Below are positions 25,710-34,127 of a stretch of DNA of 64,000 bases, piece by piece. Numbering within the stretch: the stretch's first letter is position 1; every line of letters starts with the position of its first letter. Under the pieces are notes generated by a model, which saw nothing but the letters and a program-made list of their open reading frames with translations, was not told the origin of the DNA and did no database searches. The DNA is taken from NCBI RefSeq assembly GCF_033343995.1, contig NZ_CP137573.1, positions 5,427,001 to 5,491,000 on the forward strand, written 5' to 3'. The DNA is from Streptomyces sp. HUAS YS2. Lineage in GTDB: Bacteria; Actinomycetota; Actinomycetes; Streptomycetales; Streptomycetaceae. Both the position numbers and the translations under genes were made by a program.

Positions 25710-28234
25710 CGGGCCGAGGCTCCTTCCAGGCGGGTGCTTCCGAGGGTGAGGACGGTCAGGTCCGGCTTGATCTGGTCGCGCTCCGGCACGAACCGCACCG
25801 AGGGGTCCGGGGCGTCCGGGGCGTTCACGAAGGACACGAAGCGCCGCAGCCGCTCGGGGTCGTCCAGGGTCTGTGCCCATTCGTCCTGGTAGTCCGCGAC
25901 GTGCGCCGTCATCAGCGACTCCAGCTCGTCGCACAGGCCCAGCGAGTCGTGCACCACCACGTCCCGGAGGTGGTCGAGCCCGCCCTCCAGGCGCTCCAGC
26001 CAGGTCGAGGTGCGCTCCAGGCGGTCCGCGGTGCGGATGTAGAACATCAGGAACCGGTCGATGAGCCGGACCAGTTCGGCGTCCGACAGGTCCTGCGCGA
26101 GCAGGTCCGCGTGGCGCGGGGTCGCTCCGCCGTTGCCGCCCACGTACAGGTTCCAGCCGCTCGCGGTCGCGATGACGCCGAAGTCCTTGGACTGCGCCTC
26201 CGCGCACTCCCGGGCGCAGCCGGAGACGGCCGACTTGAGCTTGTGCGGCGAGCGCAGGCCCCGGTAACGCAGCTCCAGCTGGATCGCCATCTTCACCGAG
26301 TCCTGCACGCCGTAGCGGCACCAGGTCTGTCCCACGCAGGACTTCACCGTGCGCAGCGACTTGCCGTACGCGTGCCCCGACTCGAAGCCCGCGTCGACCA
26401 GCCGGGTCCAGATCCCCGGCAGCTGGTCCACCCGGGCGCCGAACATGTCGATCCGCTGACCGCCGGTGATCTTCGTGTAGAGCCCGAAGTCGCGGGCCAC
26501 CTCACCGATCACGATCAGCTTGTCCGGGGTGATCTCACCGCCCGGGACGCGCGGCACGACCGAGTACGAGCCGTTGCGCTGGAGGTTGGCGAGGAAATGG
26601 TCGTTGGTGTCCTGCAGCGACGCCTGCTCGCCGTCCAGGATGTACCCGTTGTTGAGGCTGGCCAGGATCGAGCCGACGGTCGGCTTGCAGACCTCGCAGC
26701 CGTCGCCGCCGCGCGCCTCCTCCCGGCCGTGCGAGTCGAGGAGTTCGGCGAAGGAGGTCAGCCGCAGAGTGCGGGTGATCTCGTAGAGCTCGCTGCGGGT
26801 GTACGAGAAGCAGCCGCAGAGCCCTTTGTCGGCCGCCGCCGGCAGCAGCTTCTCGATCACCTTCACACAACTGCCGCAGCCGGTGCCCGCCTTGGTGCAC
26901 TTCTTCACCTCGGGCAACGAACTGCACTGGCCGATCGCATGCTTGGTGACGTTGTGGCAGGAGCAGATCACCGCGTCGTCCGGCAGCGCGGACGGGCCCA
27001 GCGCGACCGGCGCGCCCGCGCCCGCCGGCAGCACCAACTGCTCGGGCGAGACCGGCGGGACCGAACCGGTCAGCGGGCGCAGCAGACCGTACGACTCCGC
27101 GTCACCGACCAGGACGCCACCGAGCAGCACGCCCTCGCCGTCGACGACGAGCTTCTTGTACACGCCGGAGCGGGAGTCCGAGTAGACGACGTCGAGGCAG
27201 CCCTCGGCGGTGCCGTGCGCGTCGCCGAACGAGGCGACGTCGACGCCGAGCAGCTTCAGCTTGGTGGACAGGTCCGCGCCGGTGAATCCGTCCCCGGCCT
27301 CCTCGGCGAGGGCCGCCGCGACGGTCTGCGCCATCTCGTAGCCCGGCGCGACCAGGCCGTACACCCGGCCGTCCGCGGCGAGCGCGCACTCGCCGATCGC
27401 GAACACCGCCGGGTCGGAGGTGCGGCACTGCTCGTCCACCGCGATGCCGCCGCGCTCGCCGACGTCCAGGCCGCAGTCGCGGGCCAGCTGGTCGCGGGGG
27501 CGCACACCCGCGGAGAACACCACCATGTCGGTGGCGAGTTCGGAGCCGTCCGACAGCCGCATGGCCGTCACATGACCGTCCTCGGTCACCACCTCCTGGG
27601 TGCCGGTCCCGGTGTGGACGGTCAGCCCCATCTGCTCGATGGTGCGCAGCAGGGCCGCGCCGCCGCCCTCGTCGACCTGCACCGGCATCAGCCGGGGCGC
27701 GAACTCCACGATGTGCGTGTCGAGTCCGAGACCCTTGAGCGCGCCCGCCGCCTCCAGGCCGAGCAGGCCGCCGCCGACGACCGCGCCGGTCGTCGCGGTC
27801 TTCGCGAACTCCTCGATGGCGAGCAGGTCCTCGATCGTCCGGTACACGAAACAGCCGTGCGCGTCCTTGCCCGGGACCGGCGGCACGAACGGGTACGAGC
27901 CGGTGGCCAGGACCAGGGTGTCGTACGCGAAGACCTGCCCGGAGCGGGCGGTGACCGTGCGGGCGGCGCGGTCGATCGTCTCCGCCGCGTCGCCGACGTA
28001 CAGCTCGATGCCGTGCTTCGCCATGAAGCCGTCCTCGACCATGGACAGGTCGTCCGGCGTCTTCCCCGAGAAGTACGAGGTCAGCTGGACGCGGTCGTAG
28101 GCCGGCCGGGGCTCCTCGCAGAGCACCACGACACGGGCCCGCTCGGTGACGCCCCGGTCCGCGAGCGCCTCCAGGAACCGCTGGCCGACCATTCCGTGGC
28201 CGACCAGGACGATGGTGGGGGTGTGCACGGTCAT
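25706..28234 (-). CDS. nirB: nitrite reductase large subunit NirB
   Basis: An 842-residue cytoplasmic flavo-siroheme enzyme reducing nitrite to ammonium with NAD(P)H. In order: an FAD/NAD domain starting TIVLVGHGMVGQRFLEAL, a second nucleotide motif GAVVGGGLLGLEAA, a BFD-type [2Fe-2S] domain with CSCHN and GTGCGSC, and the siroheme/[4Fe-4S] half with SCVGQTWCRYG (C-x5-C) and SGCARECAEA (C-x3-C). All cluster cysteines are intact. The start overlaps the preceding flavoprotein stop by one base (TGATG). Confidence 0.96.
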   Translation of the reverse strand: MTVHTPTIVLVGHGMVGQRFLEALADRGVTERARVVVLCEEPRPAYDRVQLTSYFSGKTPDDLSMVEDGFMAKHGIELYVGDAAETIDRAARTVTARSGQVFAYDTLVLATGSYPFVPPVPGKDAHGCFVYRTIEDLLAIEEFAKTATTGAVVGGGLLGLEAAGALKGLGLDTHIVEFAPRLMPVQVDEGGGAALLRTIEQMGLTVHTGTGTQEVVTEDGHVTAMRLSDGSELATDMVVFSAGVRPRDQLARDCGLDVGERGGIAVDEQCRTSDPAVFAIGECALAADGRVYGLVAPGYEMAQTVAAALAEEAGDGFTGADLSTKLKLLGVDVASFGDAHGTAEGCLDVVYSDSRSGVYKKLVVDGEGVLLGGVLVGDAESYGLLRPLTGSVPPVSPEQLVLPAGAGAPVALGPSALPDDAVICSCHNVTKHAIGQCSSLPEVKKCTKAGTGCGSCVKVIEKLLPAAADKGLCGCFSYTRSELYEITRTLRLTSFAELLDSHGREEARGGDGCEVCKPTVGSILASLNNGYILDGEQASLQDTNDHFLANLQRNGSYSVVPRVPGGEITPDKLIVIGEVARDFGLYTKITGGQRIDMFGARVDQLPGIWTRLVDAGFESGHAYGKSLRTVKSCVGQTWCRYGVQDSVKMAIQLELRYRGLRSPHKLKSAVSGCARECAEAQSKDFGVIATASGWNLYVGGNGGATPRHADLLAQDLSDAELVRLIDRFLMFYIRTADRLERTSTWLERLEGGLDHLRDVVVHDSLGLCDELESLMTAHVADYQDEWAQTLDDPERLRRFVSFVNAPDAPDPSVRFVPERDQIKPDLTVLTLGSTRLEGASAR

Positions 28235-29427
28235 CAGGAGCCTCCGTCTTGGGTGAGCAGGTGGAGCAGGGGAGCGTCGGGCAGGGCCTCGTCGCCCTCC
28301 CAGGTCCGGGCGAGTGTGCCCACGGCGCCGAGGTCGCCGAGGAGTACGCCGCCGACCAGCCGGTCGCCGCGGACGACGACCTTGCGGTACACGCGTCGGG
28401 TCGCGTCCGTCAGCTCCACGACGTCGTCGCCGGGCCCGGCGGTCGCCTCGCCGAAGGCGGCGAGATCCAGGCCGTCGGGGCCGGAGAGGGTGAGGCGGGT
28501 GAGCGCCCGGGTGCCGGTGTAGCCCGGCGTCCCACCGGCTCCTTCCAGGAGCACGTCCGCCAGGACGTCCGCCTGGTCCAGGGCCGGGCCGGCCAGGCCG
28601 TAGACGCGTCCCGCGTGCTCCGCGCAGTCGCCGATCGCGTGGATGTACGGGTCGGAGGTGCGCAGTTCGTCGTCGACGACGACGCCGGTGTTCACCTCCA
28701 GGCCCGCCTCGCGGGCCAGGGCGACGCGCGGCCGGACCCCGCAGGCGAGGACGACCACCTGCGCGTCGAGCACGAAACCGTTCGCCAGCTCGACCGCGGT
28801 CACGGCGCCGTCCCGCTGCCGCAGGCCGCTGACCCGGCACTCGGTGTGCACCTCGACGCCGAGCGACTCGACGTGCGTGCGCAGCAGCGCGGACGCCTGA
28901 GCGTCCAGCTGGCGCTCCATCAGCCGCTCGCCCTGCTGCGCCAGCATCACCTCGGCACCCAGTGCCGCGAGCGCGCGGGCCGCCGAGACGCCGAGCAGAC
29001 CGCCGCCGATGACGACCGCCTTCACGCCGGGCCGCACCACGGACCGCAGCGCCAGGCAGTCGTCCAGGGTGCGGAAGGAGTGCACGCCGGACGGCAGCCG
29101 CGCGTCGCGCAGGCCGCGCAGCGGCGGCAGCACCGGGTTCGACCCGGTGGCCAGGACCAGCCGGTCGTAGCCGACCCGGGACCCGTCCGCGCACTCCACG
29201 AAGCGGGCCGCCCGGTCGATCCGTACCGCCCGCACGCCCCGCCTCACCGGCTCCCGGGCGGCCGGCAGCGCGATCACCTCGGGTGCGTACCGGCCTGCGA
29301 GCACGTCGGCCAGCAGCACCCTGTTGTACGGTGCGTGCGGCTCTTCGCCGAGCAGGGTGACCGGCAGGCGCTGGGCGAGCCGGGCGCCCGCCGTTCCGCC
29401 GCCGACCACCACGATCCGTGTACTCAT
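28234..29427 (-). CDS. NAD(P)/FAD-dependent oxidoreductase of the nitrite reductase operon
   Basis: A 397-residue flavoprotein with two dinucleotide folds (RIVVVGGGTAGARLA at the N-terminus, AVVIGGGLLGVSAARAL near residue 140) and an FAD-closing motif IHAIGDCAEH near residue 265. It resembles the N-terminal flavin half of NirB and NasB/NasC-type electron-transfer proteins but has no iron-sulfur domain. As first gene of the nir operon it may supply electrons to nitrate reductase NasA, which has no reductase partner beside it; that is inference. It is preceded by a GlnR-like box. Confidence 0.85.
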   Translation of the reverse strand: MSTRIVVVGGGTAGARLAQRLPVTLLGEEPHAPYNRVLLADVLAGRYAPEVIALPAAREPVRRGVRAVRIDRAARFVECADGSRVGYDRLVLATGSNPVLPPLRGLRDARLPSGVHSFRTLDDCLALRSVVRPGVKAVVIGGGLLGVSAARALAALGAEVMLAQQGERLMERQLDAQASALLRTHVESLGVEVHTECRVSGLRQRDGAVTAVELANGFVLDAQVVVLACGVRPRVALAREAGLEVNTGVVVDDELRTSDPYIHAIGDCAEHAGRVYGLAGPALDQADVLADVLLEGAGGTPGYTGTRALTRLTLSGPDGLDLAAFGEATAGPGDDVVELTDATRRVYRKVVVRGDRLVGGVLLGDLGAVGTLARTWEGDEALPDAPLLHLLTQDGGS

Positions 29428-29450
29428 ACCCGGAAGAGTGCGCGGCCGGT

Positions 29451-29488
29451 GTTACCCGACGGCATCCCGACTGTTTCCCGTACGGAAC
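29451..29488. promoter_or_regulatory. GlnR box upstream of the nir operon
   Basis: Four five-base sites at exact 11-base steps: GTTAC (29451), GCATC (29462), GTTTC (29473), GGAAC (29484). This fits the GlnR pattern gTnAC-n6-GaAAC repeated twice. It lies 24 bases before the first gene. The nirB gene is a known GlnR target in Streptomyces coelicolor. Confidence 0.78.
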
Positions 29489-29566
29489 GCTGACCTCAGT
29501 CCGCGGTCCGGCCGGATGTGAGGTCGTGGCACCGGGTGCCGCGGCGGAGTGGATAGGGTCGTGATC

Positions 29567-30346
29567 ATGCCTGACATATCGCTGACCACGCTCGTCCTGC
29601 TGTGTGTGGCCGCCCTCGTGGCCGGCTGGATCGACGCGGTGGTCGGCGGGGGAGGGCTGGTGATGCTGCCCGCCCTGCTGCTGGGCCTGCCCCACCTTCA
29701 CCACACGTACGCGCTCGGCACCAACAAGGCGCTCGCCATCGTCGGCACCTCCGGCGCCGCCGTCACCTTCGTCCGCAAGGCGCCGGTCAAGGTCGGGACG
29801 GCCGTGAAGGTCGGTCTCGCGGCGCTCGCGGGCTCCACGGCCGGGGCGTTCTTCGCCGCCGGGATCAACGAGGCGGTGCTCCGCCCGCTGATCATGGTGG
29901 TACTCGTCGGGGTCGCCGCGTTCGTGATGTTCAAGCCGTCCTTCGGGACGGACACCGAGAAGCGGGGCGAGGTGAACCGGGCCCGGGTGGTCACCGCGAT
30001 CCTGCTGGTCGGCGGCGGCGTCGGCTTCTACGACGGGATGTTCGGCCCCGGCACCGGCACGTTCCTGGTGCTCGGGCTGACCGCCGTGCTCCACCTCGAC
30101 CTGGTGACCGCCTCCGCCACCGCCAAGATCGTCAACGTCTGCACCAACGGCGGCGCGCTCGCGATGTTCGCCTACCAGGGGACCGTGCTGTGGCAGCTCG
30201 CCGCGATCCTTGCGGCGTTCAACCTCGCCGGCGGGATGATCGGCGCGCGGATGGCGCTCAGCAAGGGCGCCGAGTTCGTCCGCGGGGTGCTGCTCTGTGT
30301 GGTGTTCTCGCTGGTCGCGAAGCTGGCGTTCGACCAGTGGGGGTAG
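29567..30346 (+). CDS. TauE/SafE-family membrane permease
   Basis: A 259-residue protein with seven to eight hydrophobic segments and the family blocks GWIDAVVGGGGLVMLPALL near the N-terminus and GFYDGMFGPGTGTFLVLGL near residue 150. The family exports or imports small anions such as sulfite, sulfoacetate or related organosulfur compounds. The ATG is seven bases after a TAGGGT hexamer (29554-29559) with no ribosome site: leaderless. Divergent from the nir operon, sharing its control region, so a nitrogen-linked role is conceivable but unproven. Confidence 0.9.
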   Translation: MPDISLTTLVLLCVAALVAGWIDAVVGGGGLVMLPALLLGLPHLHHTYALGTNKALAIVGTSGAAVTFVRKAPVKVGTAVKVGLAALAGSTAGAFFAAGINEAVLRPLIMVVLVGVAAFVMFKPSFGTDTEKRGEVNRARVVTAILLVGGGVGFYDGMFGPGTGTFLVLGLTAVLHLDLVTASATAKIVNVCTNGGALAMFAYQGTVLWQLAAILAAFNLAGGMIGARMALSKGAEFVRGVLLCVVFSLVAKLAFDQWG

Positions 30347-30370
30347 GACGCCGAGACCCGGACCCGGGGG

Positions 30371-30994
30371 TCAGCGCACCCCGATGAGGTGGGCGAAGGC
30401 GACCACGTTGCCCTGGTAGCCGCCGGACTTCTTGTCGAAGCCGCCCCCGCAGGTGATGATGCGCAGCTCGGCCCGGTCCCGGTCGCCGTATACCTTCTGG
30501 TTCGGGAAGGCGTCGTTGTCGTACACCTCCACCGCGTCCACCGTGAACACGGCGGTCCGGCCGTCCTTCCTCAGCACCTCCACGCGATGGCCCTTCTGGA
30601 GCGCGCCGAGCGCGTAGAAGACCGCGGGACCCTGCTGGTTGTCGACATGGCCGGCCACGATCGCGGTGCCGCCCGCGCCGGGCGGGGTGCCGTCCTTGTA
30701 CCAGCCGGCCAGGTTCGGGTCGGCGGCCGGCGGGACGTCGAGCGCGCCCTTCGCGCCCAGCCCGAGCCGCATCACCGGGGCGTCCACGTCGATCTTCGGG
30801 ATGCGCAGCCGGACCGGCTCGGAGGGTGGCAGCGGGTCGGCGGCCGCGTCCGTGTGGAAGTCGCCGCCGGCGGCGAAGGCCTGCGCGGCGGACGGGATCG
30901 GCGGGGTGACGTCACCGGAGCCGTTCTGCACCAGCCACACGCCGACGATGGCGGCGACCGCTATGCCCCAGCCCTTGCTTCTGTTGCTGCTCAC
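30371..30994 (-). CDS. class F sortase
   Basis: A 207-residue membrane-anchored sortase. An N-terminal hydrophobic segment (GIAVAAIVGVWLVQ) anchors it. The catalytic residues are visible: His in IVAGHVDN near residue 116 and Cys in LRIITCGGGF near residue 180, followed by a candidate Arg or Lys. Class F sortases are actinomycete-specific transpeptidases. The gene directly downstream of 31106-31618 on the same strand encodes a likely cell-surface partner. Confidence 0.9.
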   Translation of the reverse strand: MSSNRSKGWGIAVAAIVGVWLVQNGSGDVTPPIPSAAQAFAAGGDFHTDAAADPLPPSEPVRLRIPKIDVDAPVMRLGLGAKGALDVPPAADPNLAGWYKDGTPPGAGGTAIVAGHVDNQQGPAVFYALGALQKGHRVEVLRKDGRTAVFTVDAVEVYDNDAFPNQKVYGDRDRAELRIITCGGGFDKKSGGYQGNVVAFAHLIGVR

Positions 30995-31105
30995 GCTGCT
31001 GACCTCGACGTAGGAGGAGAGTGGCCCCGCCCCCGCCGGGCCGTTGCGGGCACGTGGCGGGGGCGGGGCGGGCGGTCCGCGGGACGGCAGTTGCCGCCGG
31101 TCCCG

Positions 31106-31618
31106 TCAGCTGTCCTGCGCGCCGCTCGCCCGGCGGCGCAGGAGCCAGGTACCGCCCACGACGGCCGCGGCCAGCACCGCCACGCCCGTCGCGACCTGAG
31201 CGGTGTCGGGGCCGATGCTGCCGCCGACACCGGTCTGCACATGGCCGCTCGGCTGCCCGCCGTGATGCCTGATCACGAGGTCGCCGCTGGCCGTCTTGCC
31301 GTTGTCGCAGGCCACCGAGATCCCGTACGTGCCCGGCTGGGCGTGCTGCGGGACGGTGAACTGGCCGACCACGACCTCCTTGTGGGTGCTGGGGTTGAGC
31401 TGGAACTCACCGTCGCCGACGGAGCGGGCGTCGCCGATGCCGTGCCCGTTCGGCCCGCAGGCGAGGGTGTTGACGGTGACCGTCGTGCCCGGGGTCGCCG
31501 AGGCCGGATTGATCTCCAGCGGCTGGACGTTGTTCGCGAGCGCCGCGGGTGCCCCGAGGGCGCCGATCGCGACGACCGTCAGCGCGGTTCCGGTGAGCAG
31601 GCGGGCAGTGGTGCGCAT
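31106..31618 (-). CDS. secreted protein with C-terminal anchor, likely sortase partner
   Basis: A 170-residue protein with an N-terminal signal peptide (LLTGTALTVVAIGALGAPAALA), a beta-rich middle (residues 35-125, cadherin- or Ig-like strands such as VTVNTLACG and YGISVACDNGKTASGDLVI), and a C-terminal sorting-like tail: TGVGGSIGPDTAQ, a hydrophobic segment, then LLRRRASG. The canonical LPxTG is absent. It precedes the sortase gene by about 110 bases. It could be the sortase substrate or a simple membrane-anchored surface protein. Ribosome site GGAGGA. Confidence 0.78.
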   Translation of the reverse strand: MRTTARLLTGTALTVVAIGALGAPAALANNVQPLEINPASATPGTTVTVNTLACGPNGHGIGDARSVGDGEFQLNPSTHKEVVVGQFTVPQHAQPGTYGISVACDNGKTASGDLVIRHHGGQPSGHVQTGVGGSIGPDTAQVATGVAVLAAAVVGGTWLLRRRASGAQDS

Positions 31619-31710
31619 GGGGTCCTCCGGGGCGCGCGACGGTTCGGTGTTCCTGATTCCGAGGTAAGGCGCAGCCCGCCCCGCACGCCTGCTGATGGAG
31701 GGTCAGATTG

Positions 31711-31727
31711 CGCCGACAGTGTCGGCG
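31711..31727. promoter_or_regulatory. 17-base palindrome upstream of surface protein gene
   Basis: CGCCGACAGTGTCGGCG, a perfect palindrome with a one-base centre, 93 bases before the surface-protein start and 85 bases after the end of the aminotransferase gene. Operator or part of a terminator; no stated protein. Confidence 0.4.
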
Positions 31728-31811
31728 TGTCGGCTTGTCTACGTGACATCGTCGCAGGTCGGAGCGGTTTTCCTCGCGCGCCGCGGAACTCCGCCCCGAA
31801 CGGGTGACGGA

Positions 31812-32570
31812 TTACCCGATCGGATCCCAGGGCACCTGCTCGTACGCCGCCTCCACCCGCGCCATCAGGGCCTCGTCGACCGGGTACGGGACCCGGTCGA
31901 TGCGGGTCACCGGGGCGATGCCGCGCGAGTTCGTCACCAGGCAGGCGCGGAACGACGGCAGGTCGGCCAGCGTCACCGGGCTCAGCGTGCACGGCAGCCG
32001 CCGGGTCAGCAGCGCCATCGTGACGCCGGTGAGATGCGGGGCCGACGGCCACACCAGCCGCTCCCCGTCCCAGAACGCCACATTGGTGATCGCGCCCTCC
32101 GCGACCGCCCCGTCCGGCCCGGTCAGCAGCGCCTCGTCGAAGCCCGCGCGAGCCGCCGCCTGCCGGTGGTACGCCTGGCCGAAGCCGCCCAGGTGCTTGA
32201 GGTGCGCCGCCGGGCGCACGTACGGCACCGACATCAGCAGCTGCGGCGACGGGTCCGGCGTGAACGGCTCCCGTACCGTGACGACGAGCGCGTCCTCGTA
32301 CCCGTACACCCGCACCGACGCGTCCCGCCGTCCCGAGCCGCGCAGCGCCCTGTCGGTCAGCATCCTGATCCGGCCGGCGTCCAGGCCCGCGCCGAACAGC
32401 TCCTGGTGTGCGCCGTCCAGCCGGGCCAGGTGGAGGGCCAGGCCGCGGACCCGGCCGTCGCACACCTGCATCGCGGTGAAGTGGCCGTACCCGCTCATGA
32501 GCGAGGCGGTCAGCGCCGGATCGGGGGCGGGTATGCCGTCGATTTCGATGTGAACGGGCGCGATTGTCAT
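31812..32570 (-). CDS. class IV aminotransferase
   Basis: A 252-residue PLP enzyme of fold type IV, the family of branched-chain aminotransferases and aminodeoxychorismate lyase. Features are the Lys in AHLKHLGGFGQAYHRQAA (catalytic position), EGAITNVAFWDGERLV with the phosphate-binding residues, and LTGVTMALLTR. The short length suits a lyase-like or D-amino acid transaminase-like activity, but the substrate is not readable. A TACGGT hexamer ends six bases before the ATG, so it is probably leaderless. Divergent from the SoxR-box gene. Confidence 0.87.
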   Translation of the reverse strand: MTIAPVHIEIDGIPAPDPALTASLMSGYGHFTAMQVCDGRVRGLALHLARLDGAHQELFGAGLDAGRIRMLTDRALRGSGRRDASVRVYGYEDALVVTVREPFTPDPSPQLLMSVPYVRPAAHLKHLGGFGQAYHRQAAARAGFDEALLTGPDGAVAEGAITNVAFWDGERLVWPSAPHLTGVTMALLTRRLPCTLSPVTLADLPSFRACLVTNSRGIAPVTRIDRVPYPVDEALMARVEAAYEQVPWDPIG

Positions 32571-32610
32571 GGTTCCACCGTAGGTGCTGGTTCGCAGTTC
32601 CCGGCAGTGC

Positions 32611-32641
32611 TTGACCTCAAGCAAACTTGAGGTAACAAGCT
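32611..32641 (+). promoter_or_regulatory. SoxR-type operator and promoter
   Basis: CCTCAAGCAAACTTGAGG (32615-32632), a symmetric SoxR box. It lies in the spacer between TTGACC (32611-32616) and CAAGCT (32636-32641), a 19-base spacing typical of MerR-family promoters. The -10 ends seven bases before the FMN reductase ATG. Confidence 0.85.
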
Positions 32642-32648
32642 CTCCGGC

Positions 32649-33272
32649 ATGGACCTCACGACGCCTTCCGCGCCCCTCGCCGCCTCCGCCCCCACCGCCC
32701 CTCTCAGGCTCGCCGTCGTCATCGGCTCCAACCGGGCCCAGCGCTTCGGCACCGTCATCGCCGACTGGTTCCTCTCCCGCGTCGCCGAGCGCGACGACTT
32801 CACCGTCGACGTCGTCGACGTCGCCGACCACGATCTGCCGACCGCTCACTCCTGGGACCCGGACGCCGCCACCCGCGCCGAACTCGACCGGGTCTCGCCC
32901 CGGCTCGCCGAGGCCGACGCCTATGTCGTCCTCACCCCCGAGTTCAACCACTCCTTCCCCGCCGCCCTGAAGAATCTCATCGACTGGCACTACAGCGAGT
33001 GGCAGGCCAAGCCTGTCGCCTTCGTCTCCTACGGGGGGATCTCCGGCGGCCTGCGCGCCGTCGAGCACCTCCGGCAGGTCTTCGCCGAGCTGCACACCGT
33101 CACCGTCCGCGACACGGTCTCCTTCCAGAACGCCGGCTCCCACTTCGACGAGGACGGCGCCCACAAGGATCCCGCCGCGGCGGACGCCGCCGCGAAGAGC
33201 CTGCTCGACCAGGTCGCCTGGTGGGGCCGTGCCCTCAAGGACGCCAAGTCCCGGGTCCCGTACACCGGCTGA
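32649..33272 (+). CDS. NADPH-dependent FMN reductase, SoxR target
   Basis: A 207-residue flavodoxin-fold reductase: VVIGSNRAQRFG phosphate-binding loop at the N-terminus, VLTPEFNHSFPAALKNLIDW near residue 95, and SYGGISGGLRAVEHLR, all NADPH-dependent FMN reductase marks. A SoxR box covers its promoter; the Streptomyces coelicolor SoxR regulon is known to contain an FMN-reductase-type gene. SoxR there responds to redox-active antibiotics such as actinorhodin. The first 20 residues are a Ser/Thr/Pro/Ala-rich tail. Apparently leaderless. Confidence 0.9.
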   Translation: MDLTTPSAPLAASAPTAPLRLAVVIGSNRAQRFGTVIADWFLSRVAERDDFTVDVVDVADHDLPTAHSWDPDAATRAELDRVSPRLAEADAYVVLTPEFNHSFPAALKNLIDWHYSEWQAKPVAFVSYGGISGGLRAVEHLRQVFAELHTVTVRDTVSFQNAGSHFDEDGAHKDPAAADAAAKSLLDQVAWWGRALKDAKSRVPYTG

Positions 33273-33336
33273 GCGGACGGTCCCGCGTACGGTGAGGGCA
33301 GCTCCGAGTCCCCGGACCCCGCGAAGGGAGAGCGCC

Positions 33337-33663
33337 GTGACGCCCGCGGCCCTGACCGTCCTCACCACCACCGACAGCGCCGAGAAGGCCGAGGCGCTGG
33401 CGCGCGGCGCGGTCGAGGCGCGCCTCGCCGCCTGCGCGCAGGTCTCCGGACCCGTCACCTCGGTCTACCGCTGGAAGGATGCCGTGGAGACGGCGGAGGA
33501 GTGGCAGGTGCTGCTCAAGACCACCGAGCAGCGGTACGACGCCCTGGAGGCGCACCTCCTGGCCGCGCACGACTACGAGACGCCCGAGATCGTGGCCACC
33601 CCGGTGGTGCGCGGCTCCGCCGCCTACCTGGAGTGGATCGCCGCCGAGACGGCCGAGCGGTGA
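33337..33663 (+). CDS. cutA: CutA family protein
   Basis: A 108-residue trimeric CutA-type protein implicated in divalent cation (copper) tolerance. It begins TPAALTVLTTTDSAEKAEALA, with the conserved AACAQVSGPVTSVYRWKDAVE and VLLKTTEQRYDALEAHLLAAHDYETPEIVATPV (read as two blocks). GTG 33337 has GGGAGAG upstream. The stop overlaps the GTG of the next gene (GTGA). Its role in Streptomyces is not known to me. Confidence 0.93.
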   Translation: MTPAALTVLTTTDSAEKAEALARGAVEARLAACAQVSGPVTSVYRWKDAVETAEEWQVLLKTTEQRYDALEAHLLAAHDYETPEIVATPVVRGSAAYLEWIAAETAER

Positions 33664-34127
33664 GCGATCCGGCCGGCGAACTGCCGTTCTTCGTCTACGG
33701 GACCCTTCGCCCCGGCGAGCCCAACCACGACGCGTTCCTGCGCGGCCGCACCGCCGCCGAGGAGCCCGCCCGGCTGAAAGGCGCGCTCCTGTACGACGGC
33801 CCCGGCTACCCGTACGCCACCCCCGGCGACGGCCGGATCGCGGGCGAGCTGGTGACCGCCGCGCCCGGCGCCTACGGCGAGCTGCTCGCCGTACTGGACC
33901 GGCTGGAGGACTACTTCGGGCCCGGCCACCCGCGCAACCTCTACGAGCGGCACCGGTGCGAGGTGCGCCGGCTGCGGGACGGCGCGACCGTCCCGGCCTG
34001 GGTCTATTTCGCCGCGCCGGGCGTCGCGCTCGGCCCGCTCATCGACGGCGGCGACTGGCTCACGCGTCCGCAGCGGAATCCGCGGGGGACTCCGCGGCGG
34101 GCTCCAGGCGCACCGCGCACACCTTGA
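33660..34127 (+). CDS. gamma-glutamylcyclotransferase-like protein
   Basis: A 155-residue protein with the GGCT/AIG2 fold marks: FFVYGTLRPGEPNHDAF at the N-terminus, GYPYATPGDGRIAGEL, and the catalytic-type Glu region LDRLEDYFGP near residue 80. It starts at GTG inside the cutA stop. The core ends around the DWL near residue 128; the last 25 residues are Arg/Pro-rich and are encoded opposite the end of nasA, a 68-base convergent overlap. The tail may be extra sequence acquired through loss of an earlier stop. Confidence 0.85.
   Translation: MSDPAGELPFFVYGTLRPGEPNHDAFLRGRTAAEEPARLKGALLYDGPGYPYATPGDGRIAGELVTAAPGAYGELLAVLDRLEDYFGPGHPRNLYERHRCEVRRLRDGATVPAWVYFAAPGVALGPLIDGGDWLTRPQRNPRGTPRRAPGAPRTP

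Noticed and set aside
25901..28522. An 873-codon plus-strand open frame opposite nirB
   Set aside because: Shadow of nirB, which has all its cofactor motifs on the minus strand.
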